Shown piece after piece: positions 11,101 to 21,500 of a stretch of 64,000 nucleotides of DNA; position 1 is the first letter of the stretch; each line of letters starts with the position of its first letter. Both the position numbers and the translations under genes were made by a program. The stretch covers positions 744,001 to 808,000 of the forward strand of contig NZ_CP019426.1 in the NCBI RefSeq assembly GCF_009834515.1, read 5' to 3'. This DNA comes from Pseudomonas sp. R84. Lineage in GTDB: Bacteria > Pseudomonadota > Gammaproteobacteria > Pseudomonadales > Pseudomonadaceae. Under the pieces are notes generated by a model that saw only the letters and a list, made by a program, of their open reading frames with translations, was not told where the DNA came from and did not search any database.

Positions 11101-14100
11101 TGCGCAGTTCGATGTAATCGAACTGGACACCGTTGCGCTCGCCGAGCGGACAATGTCGTCCGGGTTACGAGTCGAGAGTTTTTTGCAAACCGCAGCCATC
11201 GCCGACCCTCAGGCGGCTTCGGTCTGGGCGAAGCAAGCTGTGGCGCGCACTCGCTCACTCAGTGAAAACGCGCGGCTGGGGGCCAGCCTCGCGCAGTTGG
11301 ACGCGCGTTACTGGGCGCAGGAATTTGATCATGCGACCCGGCAATTGCGCGCTGAACACACACTGGGTCGCAACTATTTGCCACTCCTGGATACGGTCAA
11401 GGCAAACTCAGAAACGGGTTATTCGCTGACGCTGGTGGATGTGCAGAACCCGGGCAGATCACTGACGGTCGGCACCGCCGATGCACGCTTCGACAGGCTT
11501 AAAAAACACCTTCAGCGTTTGGTTGGCGCATTGGCGGGCAAGCCAAGTGCCGCCGTCGAAGCCGACGGCGGCAGTCGTCTGAGTTTCGCCTTCGCGATCC
11601 AGGCGTTGGTCACTGAAATGCGCCATCGTGACTATCAGGTTGATGGCGAGCGGGCGCCGGTTTTGTCGATAGCCCTGCAAGTGCAGGTCTATTTCAGCTA
11701 TGCGCAGTTGAGTTTTGGTGTGTTGAGCGACACGGCGCAGACGATCAATCTGGTGCGTCAGGTAGCGGCCAGCGAACGGGCATTGGCGCTTGGTCAGTCG
11801 TCGTTGTCCGGGCGTCTGCTGGGGCGTGTCGCCACGGCAGGCGGATTTGTATTTTCGCTCGCCAACATCGGCTTCGATCTCCACAGCCTGTCGGTGGCCG
11901 AGAGCCACGAGCAACGCTCGCGGTTCTCCACCTCACTGGCATTCAACGTTGCGGCCTTGGGGCTGGATGTTGTTGCTTTGGCGGCTGGCGGGGCGGTAAG
12001 TACGGCGGCGGCTGTCCTGTCGGTGCCGCTACTGGGTGTCGGCATCGGGGTGACGGCCATCGCCAGCAATCTGGGGCAGATCAGGGACAAGGCCACGGCC
12101 GTGGGTCACCATCTGCGCGCGATCCGCAATGCTTACAGGCGCGGTGCGTACACCCTCAAGGGCAAGGTTGTGCAATTTCCCGCAGAGGCCGTCATTGTCA
12201 GCGTGAACCTGCAAAACAATGAAGTGCGCTTCGACAGCCAGAAGTTTTACCCGTGGAAAGGCGGGCCGTTGGAACTGCCGCAATACAACGATGACCCGCA
12301 GCAGATTCATCGTTCTCTCGATATCCGCAAGGCCCTGCAATTGCCGGAAGTCGTCCATTTGTACCGAGATGAAACCGATGCGCTTGAGACACTGGTGCTG
12401 CCTTGCACGCCGACCTGTTACTACGGTTACGAGTATCAGGTGAAAGGGTTGGGTGGCTATACCTATGAGCCGTTGCCCTTTGAGGTGGGCGACGCTGGCG
12501 ATAGCAACACTGAAACCCGCTACCCGCAATTGTCCGACCGCACGGCAGACGCTCTGGAATATGACGAACACGGGAACAGGCGTTTCTACCTCACCACGAC
12601 CCCGTCGCTGCCACACATTCTTTACAAGCTGCATCCGGTCTATAAACCGACAGACATCAACGTGGTTCTGGACCAGCAAGTGCGGCAGTTGCTGGTGCCG
12701 ACGCTGGACGCACCGGTGCAGAACAAGATCTCCTACGAGATCATCGCCCCCGCAGGACAGTACCAGGTCAGGCTCGTGCCCGGCCTGGTCGCTGTGAGAT
12801 TTCGTGGTCAGGCCACCTGGATAGTGCATGCGACCTGGGTTCGTCTGGATCAGGTCAGTTTTGTCGGCACAGCCTGGGGACAGCCTGACGCAGGCCAACT
12901 GATGGTCGGCGGCATGGCGCTGTCGGTGTTCGATGGCTTCATCGAACTGGCGGAGGGCCTGTTCCGGGTCGACGGATGGGAAAACCTTTTGCGCTTGCAG
13001 TCTGTCACCTTCGACGATCAACGCCGCCTGGCGCAAACCCTGGCGTTGTTGCGCAAACTGGCGAGTGAAGGACGATTGGTTGCGCAGTCTGTGCCGCTGT
13101 ACGGATTCCGGGTGCCATTCAATTCCGCCGGCCCCGCGACGCTGACCACTGCCTGGTATGAAGCGAGCCGGGATCGCCTGTTGTACGCGCGCAATCTGCC
13201 AAGCGCGGTCAATGAGGGTGTGGTGTTGGGCGGCGCCAACTCCCGCCATGCCTGGTTCTACCATCCACACTGTGCGACGGTCTGGCGGGTCGACGCGATA
13301 ACCGGCACGGTCGTGCATCGCTACCGTTTGCTGAATCCTGCCACCGGCGCGCACATCATTGGCTGTGTCCAGGACGCCGATGGCAGTTTGCGAATGGTGC
13401 AGCGCTTGCTGATCGATGCCCGTATCAGTGAAACCGAAACCACGCTGGAGTACCGCATAACGGATTCGGCGGTGGTGATGACGGGGATCAAGTCGTCCTT
13501 CATCGAGGAACCCACCGCTCGGCCCGGACAAGGAGAGTTGCATCACTTCACAACCTTCGGCGCGTATGACGATGAAACACCGGGCATGGCCGCTGCCATC
13601 AGCACCTGGGCATATGCACCGTTCGTTTACGCCCGTACCTGCTTTTTCGAAGGTTTGCGCCAGCGTGCCTGGGTCAACAAGCGCACAGGCAAATATTTCT
13701 CGGCGGGGTTGGGCAGTGACGCGGACATGGTGATGCTGATGCCGTCCGACCCCGAGAGTGGTGCACTGCTGTTTTACAGCAAGCGGGCGCAGACGATCAG
13801 CCGGGGCGTCGAACCGAGGCCCGGGCGATTCATCAACTTTGTCATCGAGCGCGATATTGTCGAGGTAACGCAAACGGCCGGTCGCAACATTGCCACCAAG
13901 TCCGATGGCCGTCTCTTCGAGATCGACCTCCATGACATCACCGTCAAAGACGAGCAATGGATTGGCGAGGCTGCCAGACCGAGCATTCTGAAGTTTGTCG
14001 GCCTCGGTCAGCGATGGCTGCAGCAAACCCCAAATTGGCTGGATGCCTTGCCCGCGCTGGCCAACGCACATAAATCCGAGCCGTTCCCGATAATAGGGTT

Positions 14101-15256
14101 GGGTAACCGCGCCGGTACTGCGTTCCTGGCGGCGTGGTGCATCAATGAACAGTTCGTACTGACAGATGTCAGCGCTGAGGCGCAATTGACGCTGTTGGGA
14201 CTCACCCCGGACAAACAGGCGGCGTGGTTGCTGGATGGCTCGGCCGGGCAGCTTTATCGCCAACCACTCGTTGCGATCGAGACACTGCGCGTCGCTTTCG
14301 CTGCGGGACCGCAACGCGTTATCCCGGAGCAATTGCCCCACGCAGAAAGAGTCTGGGCGCAATGGTCGTTTGTGCAAGTGCTGGCGCGTGGGCAAGGTCT
14401 GATCGGGCAGACTCGCGACGGGGTCAATGTCGAGTTGCACGATCAGCAGCCTGCGCGGATCGTCAGCGTGGAAAATCGCTGGTCGTACGTTCTGGGCCAG
14501 ACGGCTGAGCAGTTGCTGGCGCGCCTGAAGGCATTACTGGTGGGGCAGACCCATGCGTCGGTTCTGCCGGTCGTAAATACCGGTAATCGCTATACGTATT
14601 ACGTGCCCGCGGCGGATCGGCTTTTTGAAATCGCCGGTCGGCACGATGGCTCGTGGCCAATATTTCTTGGCCCGCGCCAAAGCTCTGCTCCGCTGCTGTT
14701 CGACCCGGTTGACGGACTCATATTCAGCCCGGGTCCTGCCGATCATGATTCGGTGTGGATTCCAGACTGCCACGCGCAGTGTGAAGGCGAGGTGTTATCC
14801 ATTGCTTTGAGCGATGGAGTGACTGATATCACAGCATTGTTGCCCGATGGCGTCGACACACTGATTCTGGCCTTTGGATCCCGGACCGCCGGGTATCGCA
14901 TTACGGACCAGGCCTGGCAGCGTCTGGACTGCATTGTGGTCGATACGCGGCTGGCAGATAACGCTGAAGATGCGGGCTCAAACCTGCTGCTTCTCGAAAT
15001 GGCTGACTGCGCACGTTTGTTAATGTCGCTGGTCGACGGGCATCTGATGTTTACTGACCCGGACAGTGCTCACACGCTGATAGTCAGAGATGTCGATCCG
15101 CCATACTCCGAGGCGAGAAAACACATGGTGTTGGCAGTCAGCGTCGACACTCAAGTATTCAGGTTTACGCTCGAACAATGGATTGCGACTTTTTTACAGA
15201 TGCGCGGTGATGAGGCAATAGTTGAACTGGTAACAGTGATTAAGATCTTGTCCTGA
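8186..15256 (+). CDS. Giant TcdA/TcdB- and LifA-like toxin, copy 1
   Basis: 2,356 residues. The N-terminus holds a large-clostridial-toxin-type glycosyltransferase: HFVWVGG (H109-W112), LWYDSD (W143-D147), AASDVVR (D279, R282) and the DxD metal/UDP-sugar motif D295-M-D297, at nearly the positions of W102, D270, R273 and D286/D288 in TcdB. A C58/YopT-like protease triad follows: C828 (GRRCYPL), H915 (NHALLV), D934 (FYDPNF). Residues about 1211-1300 are a long glycine/alanine-rich hydrophobic stretch, like the pore-forming region of TcdA/TcdB. LPCTPTCYYGYEYQ follows near 1405. The last 700 residues contain four repeats with an aromatic start at W1657, W1808, W1984 and Y2138. No signal peptide. 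By family knowledge the enzyme part would glycosylate host GTPases and the protease part would cut the toxin or a host target; here both are inference. The start has a good ribosome site (GAAGAAG). Confidence 0.88.
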   Translation: MKTNQPYEIMSAKDFSQLRRALSAFAGSAEYKALLSHYELARQTTDDPQRLLLIKLFQEALESLLQRRALPVSEAIGQIRSDLVKSVTRLEDTHAMLHGEARPVAKIMHFVWVGGSEIGGNQRDYMNIWRQVLEPQGYRFNLWYDSDALLAFEMNRVILDSARAAAMEAGGDKVDKAFQLSQMIEDRARVLKQQMFAHLQQPQWLGRADEARIDLLVRAYGKDRATLEAFRQRCLQTHQAMVGADLQLRDVSHEFAGHFLQDVYQREVAMRGNFAAASDVVRLQAEYLEGGRYSDMDYLPPLADTLAGVDISSVGEEGRIGVLQLLLNHNEALMPGRDRQRYLDRTDKIPAEHLEALTAFAREQHPLSEIFVAPQDRAVPRDALRLGTAYGLPDWGEMNAHMLAHPGSAMTLAYMQMIRLNYDCLLEAERRAAVAGMDPADQTRMFDVVENVVNAAQAQGKPPEAQSDVFRSRLIDAIFTYYRDGIRLEARGTITLTGPGAAAAALLKYIEQHLQPDRQVQIRQRLKLLEGYNTHTEEEMISGWTVDGKAEQWLLEEREKWRTGKLKSRYAGQLADLLKPHTLTFKQGWPVIESKPVLLTPVLQQLMDDLGEPFMRAMREKLSGEITFNSAISISIDNREQIRAQTVSEIPFSHGAEATGNLNELFTLVDHGSLVVEQLSPLQRVILGAMFGAKSLDAAGFAPAWQSIMDVARETSEGGLFARYHAIEKALIEHASPAFEAGLAVVNIHGTHTARELKALAMSAPLTLKHWGEGIGQINRTAQREYHTHIFKRSGQVRDAFFQAGAVSVRQLPQDLLLRTPGDPGRRCYPLALLMGAAVAAGGLAERALIGRVANASLRPEDVDSRALLSALDELREVPERAIGQARGRQSLDSVMQTLEAKTAPGVLLLDTGNHALLVAKVQVDEQTLYRFYDPNFAIYGFTGYAQLKEAVERYLRDDTLARLYGLADIGSAQFDVIELDTVALAERTMSSGLRVESFLQTAAIADPQAASVWAKQAVARTRSLSENARLGASLAQLDARYWAQEFDHATRQLRAEHTLGRNYLPLLDTVKANSETGYSLTLVDVQNPGRSLTVGTADARFDRLKKHLQRLVGALAGKPSAAVEADGGSRLSFAFAIQALVTEMRHRDYQVDGERAPVLSIALQVQVYFSYAQLSFGVLSDTAQTINLVRQVAASERALALGQSSLSGRLLGRVATAGGFVFSLANIGFDLHSLSVAESHEQRSRFSTSLAFNVAALGLDVVALAAGGAVSTAAAVLSVPLLGVGIGVTAIASNLGQIRDKATAVGHHLRAIRNAYRRGAYTLKGKVVQFPAEAVIVSVNLQNNEVRFDSQKFYPWKGGPLELPQYNDDPQQIHRSLDIRKALQLPEVVHLYRDETDALETLVLPCTPTCYYGYEYQVKGLGGYTYEPLPFEVGDAGDSNTETRYPQLSDRTADALEYDEHGNRRFYLTTTPSLPHILYKLHPVYKPTDINVVLDQQVRQLLVPTLDAPVQNKISYEIIAPAGQYQVRLVPGLVAVRFRGQATWIVHATWVRLDQVSFVGTAWGQPDAGQLMVGGMALSVFDGFIELAEGLFRVDGWENLLRLQSVTFDDQRRLAQTLALLRKLASEGRLVAQSVPLYGFRVPFNSAGPATLTTAWYEASRDRLLYARNLPSAVNEGVVLGGANSRHAWFYHPHCATVWRVDAITGTVVHRYRLLNPATGAHIIGCVQDADGSLRMVQRLLIDARISETETTLEYRITDSAVVMTGIKSSFIEEPTARPGQGELHHFTTFGAYDDETPGMAAAISTWAYAPFVYARTCFFEGLRQRAWVNKRTGKYFSAGLGSDADMVMLMPSDPESGALLFYSKRAQTISRGVEPRPGRFINFVIERDIVEVTQTAGRNIATKSDGRLFEIDLHDITVKDEQWIGEAARPSILKFVGLGQRWLQQTPNWLDALPALANAHKSEPFPIIGLGNRAGTAFLAAWCINEQFVLTDVSAEAQLTLLGLTPDKQAAWLLDGSAGQLYRQPLVAIETLRVAFAAGPQRVIPEQLPHAERVWAQWSFVQVLARGQGLIGQTRDGVNVELHDQQPARIVSVENRWSYVLGQTAEQLLARLKALLVGQTHASVLPVVNTGNRYTYYVPAADRLFEIAGRHDGSWPIFLGPRQSSAPLLFDPVDGLIFSPGPADHDSVWIPDCHAQCEGEVLSIALSDGVTDITALLPDGVDTLILAFGSRTAGYRITDQAWQRLDCIVVDTRLADNAEDAGSNLLLLEMADCARLLMSLVDGHLMFTDPDSAHTLIVRDVDPPYSEARKHMVLAVSVDTQVFRFTLEQWIATFLQMRGDEAIVELVTVIKILS

Positions 15257-15511
15257 AATATATAAAATTTTCAATCAAGGATCGTCAAAAGTTGTCGGTG
15301 ATTATTTTTTTTTGTTTTGTTTGTGTAACCGTGGCGGCTGTTTTGTTGTGGCTTTCAGCGGGGGCAGTGGTTGTGATTATTATAATGTTTGCGTTTTTGT
15401 CAGGGTGATTGCAATTTGTTTTGCCTGACAATGTTTGATTTTATTTGAGTTTGAATGGGTCGTGTTTGCTCGTTAGTTTGGCCTCTCTTTTTTTTGCTGA
15501 GGCAAAACTCT
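15257..15511. promoter_or_regulatory. AT-rich spacer between the two giant toxin genes, with -10-like box
   Basis: The spacer is strikingly T- and A-rich against its GC-rich surroundings, with a run of T (about 15304-15313) soon after the copy 1 stop that could end transcription, although I see no strong stem before it. TATAAT at 15381-15386 is a perfect -10 hexamer, but no matching -35 box is visible. It suggests that copy 2 has its own promoter, perhaps silenced by an H-NS-type protein (MvaT/MvaU in Pseudomonas). This is inference. Confidence 0.35.
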
Positions 15512-18500
15512 GTGCAGAACATCAATAAGCTTGAAACTGTTGAAGTCAATTTCGAAAACGTTATAAATCTCGTAGACCTCCAGCAGGCTTTGTTGCCTTA
15601 TGAGGGTTTCCCGGTTTACGAAGAGGTCATGCGTTATTACGATGCATGCCTGGAAAGAACGGGCTCATCAAGGTTGCTGGAGCCGGTAAGACTGTTGCGC
15701 CAGACACTGGAACCCCTGCGCCAAGGCAAGCGGAGCAAGCGTGGTGTGGGCTCGTCAACGGCCCGCGCGGATGAAACAGAACCGAATGTTTCAGATATTT
15801 ATGACAAGGTCGAGAGTTTCGAATCTCTCGTTCAGTACAGTGCTGGGCTGGTCAATACCCCAGCGACGGAAGTCCCCAGGGTTGTGCACTTTGTATGGGT
15901 CGGTGGTGGTATCGGTGCCATTCAGCGAGATTATCTGAATGTGTGGAAACAGGTGCTTGCCGAGCACGGCTATACGTTCAATCTCTGGTACGACAGCGAT
16001 GCACTGCTCGCATATCAAACCAACAAACTGATTGTTGAAGCTGCCAAGGCAGATGCTCTAAACCAGGTGGCTGGGAAAACCGTTTCCGAAAATGAACTGG
16101 CTTCTCTTTTTGAAGCTCGGGCAATTGTTTTGAAACAACAAATGGCGGCGCATATCAATGCAGCGGTCGCCAGAGGTGAGTTGGCTGATGATGCCCGGAT
16201 TGATTTACTGACTCGCGCTTATGGTCAGGATGCCAACGTCCTGGAAGCGCTTAAGTCACGAAACCGCGAGAGCATAGAAGTGCAACTCGGTGATGGTTTT
16301 CAGTTACGTGATCTTGATGGCAGTGACAGGCTTATACAGTTGCAAGGTATTTACGAGCAGGAAACTCGCCTGCGCGGCAATCTCGCGGCAGCGTCTGATG
16401 TCGTTCGTGCCGAGGTCCTGTATGGCGAAGGCGGGAGCTATGCCGACGTCGATAATTTGCCGCCATTGCGTAAGAGTATCGGTGATACGGACATCAGCGC
16501 CTTTACCGATCCCCAGCGTTTGGGCGTATTGCAGCTCTTGCTCGACAAAAATCCGCACTGGATGCCAGGACGCGCGGCGATGCGTAGCAGTTATGGCAAT
16601 CATGTCGACAACATCCCTCAGGCATCTCGCTCGGCGCTTGAGGCGTTTGCTCAAAGCCAGCCCGCCATGAGGCAAGTCTTCGAGCTTCCGGCAGATCGTC
16701 TGGTACGGCCGTTCGCTGTGCGGGCCGTGGCTCAGAACAGTTCGATCAATAACGCGTTTCTGATGGCTCATCCTCGCGCGGCAATGCTGCAAACCATTAT
16801 TGGGCGCATTCGATTCAACTATGAGGTGGTCAATGACGCTATTCGCCGGGCAGCACAACAAAGAATAGCGTTGATCGATTCGACGAGTATGCAGCCATTG
16901 GCTGAAGAGTTTATTGCGAGCCGTTGGGGGCCTTTGATTGACCTGTCTTCAGAGCGTTCCATTTCTGCAGATTATCTGGCCTATTCGGCTGCGCGCTACT
17001 TCAGTGATGGTATTCGTCCGCAAAGCGAGAGCACCGTCTACCTCAGTGGCCCCCGTGCTGTCCGTGACGGCATGGACGATTTCGGGCGAATTCACCTGAC
17101 CGAGCATGACGGGCAAATCCTTCGCGATGACGCATCCATTGCTCCGCGAGTCAGCGTTAATCGCGTCACGGAGGAGGAACTGGATCACTCCTGGAAAGAA
17201 AATGAGAATGATGCCGTGAAGTGGGTCAGCGGCGAGCAAGAGCGCTGGCAAAAGGGCCAGTACCGCACGCGCTACAGCGGTGATATGGCCGAGCTGCTCA
17301 AGGGCTCGGCCATCGAGTTCGAACAGGGCTGGCCATTGATCGAGGGAAGAGCGGTTCTGCTCTCCAGTGTATTGCAAGGTCTGATCGATGGACTCGGCGA
17401 GCCATTCATCAAGGCGATGCAGGAGCAGCACAGCGGTGTAATCAACTTTGAAGCCGCGCTGCCGCTGAGCTTTGGCGATCGTCAGTTGATCAAACAACAA
17501 GCCCACAATGCACTGCCTCCGGTGTTTCTTGGCGATGCACGGATTCAGGAACTGGGGCTGGACGAAGTATTGGTGGCAATGGGCAATGGCGAACTGGATG
17601 TTCTCCATCTCACGCCATTGCAGCGATTGTCACTCGGTGTTCTGTTGGGAATGGACTCACTGCACAGCATTAATTTCGAGAAATACAGCGTCGAACTCGA
17701 CAACCTGGTCAACAGCTTTCACAAACTGGGGGTGTCGAGTCGTTACGCGGCGATTGAGCGACAGCTTTATCAACTCAAGGCTCCGGCATTTCTGAGTGGT
17801 CTGAATTTCGCTGCTGTCGAGTCTGAAGCCTCGCCAGCCAGTGCGCTGAGTCTGAAAAAGGCTGCACTGATGAAGGCGTATACCCAGCAGCAGTGGGGGC
17901 GATGTGCGGCGCAGATTCAGCAGGTCGCCACCAAGGAGCATCGTCTCCTGGTCGGCGAGAAACTGGACCAGGTACTCAGTGAATTCGATAGCGAATCCCG
18001 CAGCGTCAAACTGGTGCCTCAGGATTTGATGCTCAACGGTATCGGCGAGACGATTGGAGGACGTTGTTATCCATTGGCGTTGGTGATGAGCGCAGCCTTG
18101 ACCGAAGGCGGGCTGGCCTCTCATCGATTGCGTGAGCGCTTTTATCTGGCGGCTCTTGAGCCGCAGCAAAGTGATTCGATCGCTTTTGGGCTCGCACTGG
18201 AAGAGCTTCGTGGTACTGCGTTGAGTGAAGTCGGCACACCGTTTGGCCACGCCGATCTGAAGCAGGTCGGCGCCGCTCTGGAGAGTCACACCGGTACTCG
18301 CACGATGATGCTCAACTCCGAAAACCATTCGATGCTGGTGGCGAAAACTGTAGTGGGTAACGTGGCGACTTACCATTTTTATGACCCCAATTTCGGTCTG
18401 TTCGAGTTCGAAAGCGCCGCCCAGTTACAACGTGCGCTCGAGCACTTTTTCGTACGTCAGAAAATGGCCGACTATTACGCAGCGTACGCTGGCGAAAACG

Positions 18501-21500
18501 GTCCTCGGTTCGATCTGGTGGAATTGCATGGCGATCAGATTTCGGCTTTGCACCTTTCAAGCGGTTTTGAGGTAGCAAAACTGCTCGGTCCGGATTCGCT
18601 GCCGAAGCAACCGCCTGGCAAGATTCGTCAGCGCCTTGACAGTGCGCATGGACGCTCGCTGATGGAAAACTCACACCTGGGGGCCAGTCTGTTGGGCCTG
18701 GACAGCCACTGGTGGGGACAGCAGATCGCCAGCGCCACGGCGGCGTTGCAAGAACTGCATACTGGGGTGACACCTTTGGTGCCATTGTTTGAAACCCTGC
18801 AGGTTACATCGCAGGGCCACTACCAACTGAGCCTGGTTGATCCCGCGAACCCCGAACACGTGGTCGAAGTGGTCAGCGATGACTACCGGCTGTTGCGCAT
18901 CAAACACTGGTTGTCCGAGCAGTTTTCCACGCTGGCGCGCAAACCGCAGCAATCCGCCGGTGTGCCGGATCCGACCGAGGCTGGCAGCGTACACACGCTC
19001 AATGCCGGGTTTACGATTCAGGCTTTGATGAACGCGTTGCGCAATCGCGAAGGAGACGGACGCACATTGACCATGGCGGTACGTCTGCATGCTTACCTCA
19101 ACTATGCGCAACTTTTGCATGGAAACGTGGTGGATGTGGTCGGCCTGATTCGACTGGTTCGCACCGCATTGAACGAGGTGAAGATCATTGCGCGCACCAC
19201 TTCATCCGTCGTCGGTGAAGCCTTGGGGCATACGGCCAATGAAGGTGTCGGCGCCGTGTTGGGGCTGGCTAACGTCGGTTTTGATATTTATCAGCTTGGC
19301 AATGCACAGGATGGCGTTGAACAAGCGCAGTTCGGCACGCAACTGGCCTTCGACTCTGCCAGCCTCGCATTGACCGCAGGTGGCATCGGGGCCGCGTTGA
19401 CTGGCGCGTCGACGGCCGCAGCGGTATTGGGTGGTGCCGGGGTGATCCTTGGCGGGCTGGCGGTAGGTGTCGCGGCGCTGGCCCAAGGCTTTGCTGTCAT
19501 TGCTCGAGATGCGCAGGGCGTCGGCAACTTTTTCGCCGACATGGAGGAGGCTTATCGGGGTGTCGGGTATCACTTCGATTCTGAGTTCGATGCCTGGATT
19601 GCCAACCCCGCATTGATCATCAAGCGAATTGATCTGGGGGCGGGCACGGTGTCGCTCGACAGTCCGAAGCTATACCCGTTGCGCAATCACTTCGGCGTAG
19701 CGGACTTCGATGCCGACTATTCCCGGGCGATTGATATCCGCAGTCAGTTGAAGCTGCCTGACCGGATCGGATTCACCCCGCCTGTCGCGCAACCGATCGT
19801 ACTGCCTTGCACCCCGCAGACCTGCTACGGCTATGAGTATCAGGCGCTACCGTTCGCCAATTTACGCCACGACCGCGGCTTTGACACGGCAAGGCGTCTG
19901 GAGCAAAAGAAGCCTGACGGTGACTGGTTGTTTCTGTTCTCGTTTTACTCTTTTCCCTCCCATTACATCGTGCGGCGCCTGTTGCCCGATTATCGCGATA
20001 CGCTCATCGAGGTTCAGTTGGATGGTATTGAGCGCACGCTGGTGATGCCGTCATTGCCGGATGTCTGGAAGGGCAAACTGACGTACAGGATCACCGGGTC
20101 CGGCAATGCCTGCGCACTGACGCTCAGTCGCGGTGGCAACGTCGAGCTGCATACACAGAGTTTGCAAGCGAGCCGTTGGCAGTTACACGCCACATGGGCC
20201 AATGAAGCCGACATTCGAATTGAGGCAACGAGCGAGCTTTACATCGGTGATGTGCAAGTGAAGCTTGGCGAGGGGGCCCACGAGGTGATGATCGGTACAG
20301 CCGACGGACAGATGTTCGGCATTGACTGGGCCAGACGCCAGTTGACCATCCTCGAGCAACGCGCGCCGTTTGGGCTCAATGAACAAGCATTGCTCGAACA
20401 TTACAAATCTTTGGCTCAGGAGCATCGTCTGACACTGGCCTATACGCCAATCAGGGATTGGTTGATTCCATTCGAGTCGCCACATCAGCCGCGTTATGTC
20501 AGGGCCTGGTATGACGCGCAGGAAGACCGCTTTCTGTACATCCGCAACGAGCGTGCGGGTGAAACCGACAGTGCACAGCTGGCGTTGGTGAGCGGTGGCT
20601 TCGCCTGGTTTTGTGTGCCGGACAGCTACGATATCTGGCAGGTGGATGCGATCACAGGATTGCTCAAGAATCGCTATCGCTTATTGCTGGCGGAGGGCAA
20701 AAGCACCATCGGTGACTTGCAAGCGGATGAGCAGGGCACGATTCACTTCGTGCAGACCGTGGTGGGTGCGACGGGGACTCAGCTGTTCGGTTATCTGATT
20801 CACGATGGCCAACTGCTGTTGAGCTCCGTCACCTACGAGCAGAATCGCGAGTTGCAGGCGAAGGTTTTCGCCGACAAGACGCTGAAGGACTGGTCAGTGG
20901 TGCTGGGCACGTACCTGACGCCCCGCGCCGTGTCGGCGGTGGATGGCTTTTCGACGCTTGACTGGCAGCCGGCACCGTATGTTTCGGTCTGTTGGGCATT
21001 CGATCCTGACAAGCGCGACCTGGTGTGGGTGCGCAGCCGTGACCGGCTTTTGATCCACCCGCTGCCTTTGCCCCGTCATGCCCGTGGCTGGCACGACTCG
21101 ATCAAGAACCTGAGCGACATGGTGCTGTTGCCGATGGCGGACGAAAGCGATCTGTATTTCATCTACAACCGTCTCGATCAGACGCTCTGTCGTTTGCAAA
21201 TGACCGCGCAAGAGGGGCTGGTGCAATGGTCGCACCGATGGGTTGAACCTGAGGGGCTGAAGCAGGTGATGGCTGTCGAAAATGGCTACCTGGTCCTGGA
21301 CGATCAAGGCCGGTTCTTCAATCTGACAATGTCAGGAGAATTGCAGTTGGGTGGGGTCGGTGAGCAGTGGCTGAAGGATCACAGCCATTGGTGGCAGGCG
21401 CTGGAGCCGCTAGCCAGGCGCTATTCGATGGACAGTTTTGCCATCATCGGCTTAAAAAACGCCACGGGAGACGGTTACCTCAACGCTTGGTACATCAACG

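Noticed and set aside
12029..14440. 803-residue open frame on the minus strand inside toxin copy 1
   Set aside because: Antisense to a gene with strong motifs, no ribosome site, no recognisable domain. High GC leaves such frames open by codon bias.
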